From positions 4,814-26,196 of the forward strand of contig NW_003105115.1 of the NCBI RefSeq assembly GCF_000003605.2: DNA of 21,383 nucleotides, read 5' to 3'. A program made the position numbers and the translations under genes. The stretch comes from Saccoglossus kowalevskii. Lineage: Eukaryota; Hemichordata; Enteropneusta; Harrimaniidae. Positions 16,926-21,383 of the stretch are shown piece by piece. How positions within the stretch are numbered: position 1 is the first letter of the stretch; each line of letters begins with the position of its first letter. The notes beneath the pieces were generated by a model, which saw only the letters and a list, made by a program, of their open reading frames with translations, made no database searches and was not told where the DNA came from.

Positions 16926-17979
16926 AAGGAAAAGCAAGCCAAAGTCGAAACGGGGTGCATCATGGACATGACACAACACACGCTGCGTCAACTGAGTGAT
17001 CAGCGACATCATTTTGGGACGCAATTGAACTTCAAGTACGTTTTTGCGAAACGTGTTGCGCGGTGATGCTGACATCAAGTGTGTGTTGACCGAAGTTTGA
17101 CCCCAAGTCACGCACTGCACTGAACTGGCGCGGTACCTTAGCAACCTCTTTTTCTTTCGTGCCCCGCGCGTCAAACTAGTAAAATTGTTATTATATCCGA
17201 AGGTACTGTAATTACGCAACTTGTATGCAACTCTGTACTGGCTTGAATATATTAACTTGAACGTCGTTTACTTAGTGCACTGCTTTTCTAATTACGCAAA
17301 TTTGTTTACAATATTGTAATGGCTCTGTACTTCGTTATGCATTGCTTTCATGATAATTAGTTTTTTTTTTAACTATTGTTAGGGCACTGACCCGGGGTAT
17401 TGGGTCTACGAATATTTCAATATCAGCGACTTGATAATGCGTTGCATTCATAATAATTACGCAAACATAAACATACCATACGTCAAATTAAATTTTACTA
17501 TAATATAATAAACTCTGGGCAGCGGACTTAGATCGCATTTTCACGTACATTTCGACTGAACTCTAATAACCACGCGTTTGAATTACGTGCGGCACTGGGC
17601 AATGACATCCAGATATTTAATTTCATGCACTGATATTTAAATTCGGGCCACCCAGCTTGACGCAAATCAATATAGTTACTTGTCATTTGTTCGAAAAATC
17701 TTTTAACTCTCACAAATACTATGGACGCGAAGAGTTAACTGGGGGTTAAATGAAAAGAAACGTCTTTCTTGGACAAAAAACACATCAGTACAAGATTATG
17801 TGTGCAAGGTTAGATTTATAGAAGGTACATGACCGCTTAACACTGTGTTTTTTTACCGAATCCGGTACAATGAAAATGTGACACGAGGTCAATCGCCCGA
17901 CCAATCAAAAATGTCAATTTACACACCATAGGGCGGTTCACTTAAATGACGTAATAGAATAATGGCGGGCACATGGTCG
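16926..17979. other. Interior of the TA-flanked element, no gene
   Basis: Short frames on both strands show no recognisable domain. This is the internal non-coding part of the 2.57-kb element. Confidence 0.45.
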
Positions 17980-18012
17980 ATGCAACCATGGACGTACGTC
18001 CATGATGCAACC
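17980..18012. repeat. Perfect 18-bp palindrome between direct repeats
   Basis: CATGGACGTACGTCCATG (17987-18004) is exactly self-complementary. ATGCAACC lies at 17980-17987, overlapping the palindrome by one base, and again at 18005-18012. A CRE-like TGACGTAA is 40 bp to the left. Confidence 0.85.
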
Positions 18013-18565
18013 CTGTGGACCAGCGACGAAAAAGCCCTGTACTAAGCTTTCCATCACGGAAATTCGTAATCGATGTGCTGACCGATGGATATTTATCGAC
18101 TACGTAATAATCTTGCCCAACATCTGTAGTGTCGTGGGGTTATGATTTTTTTCACGTCAAATCTTTACCGAACCTAAACTGCTTGCTAACTGAAAGGCTG
18201 TGATGACGGAGATCATCTGCGATTGCGGCGACACTAAGTAATGATACATGTAACATAAAATTATATGTATATTTTTAATGTCTTCGAGCAATATATATTG
18301 AGTTATCCACTTTATTCTGGCCCGTGAATTAATAGGATACAATTTTAAACATGTTTTTGAACGCCGCGAATTAAAAGGATACATTTAAAAATTAGCGTTC
18401 AAAAATAAAATGGGTGCGCGAACTAATAGAAACCGTGAATTAATCGAGTTTTTACGGTAATATGCTTCTTATAATGGGACCTTCCATCCTCACTTTGGGA
18501 CCATTGGAATTTATTTTTGGGAACACTTCTGGAACAATAGGGAAAAAAGTTGATTTCGAGGCCTG

Positions 18566-18658
18566 AATGATAACAAAGGTAAAAGTCGCAAAAATAAGTT
18601 AAGAATTTATAGAATGATAAAACATAATTACGATTTTGAAAAATACCTGGAAGATGGA
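18566..18658 (+). mobile_element. Non-LTR retrotransposon fragment, middle piece
   Basis: Between the hAT right end and element B copy 2 one frame reads NDNKGKSRKNKLRIYRMIK then HNYDFEKYLEDG. It continues in the same frame after element B as PSHRSALTKLRISSHTL. This resembles the region after the reverse transcriptase in non-LTR elements (NKLR-Y, then HR-ALTK-RIS). Confidence 0.65.
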
Positions 18659-19458
18659 AACAAGCAGCCTGTCGGCTGAGATAGCTCTGCTGTTAGCAAT
18701 GCACATTTCAATAAAAGAACAGAAGATATCATTAGAAAATGAACAATATGTATAGTATCAAAGCAATGGGACTTGCTGTTTTCAACAAGAATTCAAAAAT
18801 ATCACTTTTCACCAAAAATGACAAAAATAATCATCAAAATTAAATAATTGAAGATATCACCACGGAATTAACAATCTGAAAGAGGTGCACATCACTTTTT
18901 ACCCAAAATGACAAAAATATTAAACAAAATTAGAGAATTGAAGATATCATCATGAAATGAACAAATCTGTAAGTGGTCCACATGTAGTACCTATATATGT
19001 AATATAAAAGTAATTGGATTTACGGTTTTTAACAAGAAGTCGAAAATTTCACTTTTTACCAAAAACAACAAAAATATTAAGCAAAATTAGAGAATTAAAG
19101 ATATCATTACAAAATGAACAAATCTGAGAGAGGTCCACATGTAGTACCTATATATGTAATATCAAAGGAATTGGACTTGCGATTTTTAACGAGAAGTTGA
19201 AAATATCACTTTTTACCAAAAATGACAAAAATATTCACCAAAATTAGAGAATTGAAGATATGATCATGAAATGAACAAATCTGAGAGAGGTCTACCCATG
19301 GTACGTACATTTGTATACACCAAGTATCAAAGCATTCAGGCTTGTAGTTTTCAAGAAGAAGTCGAAAAAGTAAAACATTGACACGGACGACAACGGGCGA
19401 TGAACAATCACTCATATGATAAGCTCCGCTCGACAAAGTCGACAGCGGAGCTAAAAAA
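18659..19458 (+). mobile_element. Element B copy 2: HINE-like element inside the retrotransposon
   Basis: It has the same 5' terminus as copy 1 (AACAAGCAGCCTGTCGGCTG, then AGATAGCTCTGCTGT), the same tandem units, GACACGGACGACAACGG tract and 3' hairpin (19422-19452). It ends ACAGCGGAGCTAAAAA. It is about 360 bp shorter than copy 1 because it has fewer units (full 157-bp anchors at 18932, 19089 and 19246, plus shortened ones). The flanking retrotransposon frame joins cleanly when it is removed. Confidence 0.82.
19422..19452 (+). repeat. 3' terminal hairpin of element B copy 2
   Basis: AGCTCCGCTCGAC pairs with GTCGACAGCGGAGCT around AAA, with only a two-base CA bulge. The right half also forms the inverted partner of the 5' TAGCTCYGCTGT. 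Confidence 0.85.
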
Positions 19459-19975
19459 CCCATCGCACAGATCTGCTCTAACTAAGCTAAGGATCAGTTC
19501 GCACACATTGCAGATTGAGGCAGGAAGATACATCAACCAAACAGTAGAAGAGAGAAAATGCCACTACTGTCAGGAAAAACAAATAGAAGATGAAAGCCAT
19601 TTTCTATTAAAATGTTCTCTCTAAGCTGATTTAAAAAACAAGTTCCTCCATACCACAAATGTTATTATAACAATTGACAAATCTGATATTGAAAACACTG
19701 TAGACATTCTAAAAACAAAAGATATACAATCACTAATTAATTTGGCAAAATATATCTTTGAGTGCTTCAATTTAAGAAATGACACCCATAAACAAAAAAT
19801 ACCAGCTGCTTTATAATTTTTCTGTTTTGTTTTTTTCTAACCATTCCTTGTTCTCAGTTTTTATTTTATTATGTTTTCATTTTGTCTTGCCATTTTGTAT
19901 GTATCTGAAACTTTATTGTATTTTAAGAATCGAGATTCTGAACAGGATAAGATTTCAATAAAGGCATCATTATTC
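19457..19975 (+). mobile_element. Non-LTR retrotransposon 3' fragment
   Basis: The frame PSHRSALTKLRISSHTLQIE, AGRYINQ and RKCHYCQEKQIEDESHFLLKC carries the C-terminal zinc-binding signature C-x2-C-x9-H-x4-C found after the reverse transcriptase in many non-LTR elements. A stop at 19621-19623 breaks it. The same frame then continues (ADLKNKFLH...LINLAKYIFECFNLRND) to a TAA near 19816. AATAAA at 19957-19962 and an ATT-rich end close the fragment. The clade is not assigned. The reverse transcriptase core is missing, as expected for a 5'-truncated copy. Confidence 0.7.
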
Positions 19976-21383
19976 CTCAGCTCCTGAGAGCGAGGTTATT
20001 TGTAGATATGCTGGCGATCGCATCTGTGTTTCCGGAAGTTTTAAATATTATATATCGTGGAATCTGGATGAAATAATGAAAGGGAACTGAAGTGGTATGA
20101 AAGGGCAGTAAATGTAGCCAGAATGCAAGGTCAGAATCCCGGGTCAAAATACGTCACAATACATCCATCAAGGTGGTTGCAAAGTGTCAACAACTATGGA
20201 TGAGGTAAAAGACTTCGTTTGCAGTTTGCGTGAATGGCCGGAGAGAAAAAATCAGGCAAATTCTGTGCTTCAGTATTTGCTACTTTTTTGTGCAATGGAA
20301 ATTAATACAAGAAATCCTTCTGGTAAACAAAACAACCTTGGGACATTTATCTCATTGGCACAGTAATGACGATTTTAGAGGGGTGACTCGCTAGAAGTAT
20401 TTGCCGTGACTCCAGACTTTTCATTCTGGTTTATACAACACTTACTTGTTACTATCAAGAAGGTTTAATGTCTTGTTTGTATTTGCACAATGTGAATGAG
20501 GGGTTTATTGTCAAAATATATACAGGTGCTTGTATGCCTATTGAAACTATACAAAATTTGACCAATGCATATCCGTTTCATGTGTTAAAAGAACATTGCG
20601 ATGTTCTCATGGAATTGTTAAATTATGGTATCATTCCCAACTGTCACCAAACTCTATGTTTTGACAACTCGTATGAACTTCTGGGACTTGTAATAAGTTT
20701 CTGGAAACTGTACAGAAAATCACATATTTTCCTTATTTAGTTGTTCATAGTTTTTCTAAATTTCAGTTTTGTGTGTAAGACAGCTTTGTCCACACAGGTT
20801 ATGTACGGATATGTGTGAGTATGTTTCATGGATTAATAGGCCAATCCTTTGCTTCATACCTAATAGTAACCGCACCCCCGATTTCGGCTTCAGTGTTAAA
20901 GAGTTCTCCATAATATTGTCCAGTGACATAGTTTTGCAAATTAGTGTTTGTGTAAACATTGCTAAGCAAACAAACACTTGCCCAGCTGTCAGTGTCTTCT
21001 TTCACCCATGTATGTTTACATACCAATTGCCAAATACATAATTAATGACTGAATTTTTTTGAAATGTATCACATTTGCCGACTTCAAACAAAATGTGTCA
21101 CAGTAAACAATGTTTCTTAGCATCATTGTTTACAAACAGTAATGCTGTTGATACTCTGAAATATTTAGTTCTACAAATGTAAATTTACTTTACAGAAACC
21201 TACTGGTGTACAATGTACTTGTATCTCAGGTCACTACTATTTAAATTTAGTCAAGATTTTAGTGATCTATTCGGACGTAGTCCTAGAAAAGGGATTATCA
21301 TATTTCTTTTTTTAGTTGAACAATGCTAATAATTAGAACTTCTATCATTCTTTCTGTGTTTGTTCCATGTTTCTCACCTCCAC
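19976..21383. other. Right flank, no identified gene
   Basis: AT-rich DNA. The longest plausible frame, 20468-20740 (+), encodes 90 residues of mixed composition (TGACMPIETIQNLTNAYPF...YELLGLVISFWKLY) that I do not recognise. At 20756-21041 three overlapping frames on both strands are open, which argues against any one being real. A 10-bp-stem hairpin is at 21103-21133. Confidence 0.4.
21103..21133. repeat. 10-bp-stem hairpin
   Basis: GTAAACAATG (21103-21112) pairs perfectly with CATTGTTTAC (21124-21133) around an 11-base loop. A related sequence GTAAACATTGCTAAG is at about 20953. Function unknown. Confidence 0.6.

Larger units (their letters stand above)
15890..18459. mobile_element. 2.57-kb TA-flanked non-autonomous DNA transposon inside the hAT
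   Basis: TACCGTAAAAACTTGATTA at the left end is an inverted repeat of TAATCGAGTTTTTACGGTA at the right, with one mismatch in 19. Both ends meet TA, consistent with a TA target duplication. Subterminal motifs of the form CGCGAATTAATAG occur twice on the left (15939-15951, 15981-15994) and four times on the right (18321-18446), all in the same orientation. No transposase-like protein could be recognised. The longest minus-strand frame (17219-16686) runs through a nested MITE and is not credible. The superfamily is not assigned. Confidence 0.7.
12212..18565 (+). mobile_element. hAT-superfamily DNA transposon containing nested elements
   Basis: CAGGCCTCAAAATTAAC (12212-12228) is an inverted repeat of GTTGATTTCGAGGCCTG (18549-18565), with 3 mismatches in 17. 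AATGA flanks both ends directly (12207-12211 and 18566-18570), a likely 5-bp target duplication. The interior encodes a ZNF862/C17orf113-type hAT transposase remnant. Long subterminal blocks of GGGAC-type sequence occur at both ends. Without the foldback element (12511-14093) and the TA-flanked element (15890-18459), the hAT itself is about 2.2 kb. That is short for an autonomous hAT and agrees with the missing catalytic core. CA...TG ends fit hAT; most hATs make 8-bp duplications, but 5-bp lineages have been reported. Confidence 0.7.

Noticed and set aside
16686-17219. 177-codon minus-strand frame that might be a transposase
   Set aside because: It runs through the arm of a nested MITE and is rich in Lys, Arg and Phe from A/T runs. 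It shows no catalytic or zinc-binding pattern.
20756-21041. Three overlapping open frames on both strands
   Set aside because: None has a recognisable domain, and mutual overlap on both strands suggests a chance stop-poor stretch.

Overview
The window is animal (eukaryotic) DNA from an AT-rich, transposon-dense genome. It has one recognisable host gene with introns, metazoan mobile elements, and no bacterial-style operons. The mix of DIRS-like retrotransposon, ZNF862-type hAT, non-LTR retrotransposon and tandem-repeat-bearing Helentron-like elements suggests a marine invertebrate such as a mollusc, hemichordate or cephalochordate. I cannot decide among these from sequence alone.

Host gene: a split mitochondrial ribosomal protein gene, MRPS33, lies on the minus strand. 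Its two coding exons are 10994-10786 and 7889-7784, giving 104 codons plus a stop with matching phase-2 splice sites. A strong donor at 11790-11785 suggests a 5' non-coding exon and promoter near 11.8-12.0 kb. Poly(A) signals follow the stop at 7656-7651 and 7635-7630. Nearly everything else is mobile or decayed.

Layout. 1-506: nothing recognised. 507-3039: tandem-repeat element A, split by element B copy 1 (809-1971). 3040-4059: unassigned DNA with a 15-base C run and a small MITE-like stretch. 4060-6203 (minus): a broken DIRS-like retrotransposon (gag-like protein, then a truncated reverse transcriptase). 6755-7605: tandem-repeat element C, ending just beyond MRPS33. The 2.9-kb second MRPS33 intron holds element D (8158-9190) inside an older repeat, a THAP-domain fragment, an acidic ORF and a MITE-like element. 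12.15-19.98 kb is one nested complex. A non-LTR retrotransposon fragment was split by a hAT transposon (12212-18565) and again by element B copy 2 (18659-19458). The hAT contains a 1.58-kb foldback element (12511-14093) and a 2.57-kb TA-flanked element (15890-18459), which itself holds a 0.45-kb MITE. 19976-21383: no identified gene.

Elements A-D share one plan: a core of about 150-160-bp tandem units, a short GACA/GACG-rich tract, then a 3' hairpin or an end in CTAAAAA. Where the 5' end survives (B and D) it starts AACAAG plus a short palindrome. This matches non-autonomous Helentron/Helitron2-like elements (HINE; the bivalve 'pearl' type). Several insertions are resolved at or near base level because the interrupted sequence can be read across the junction.
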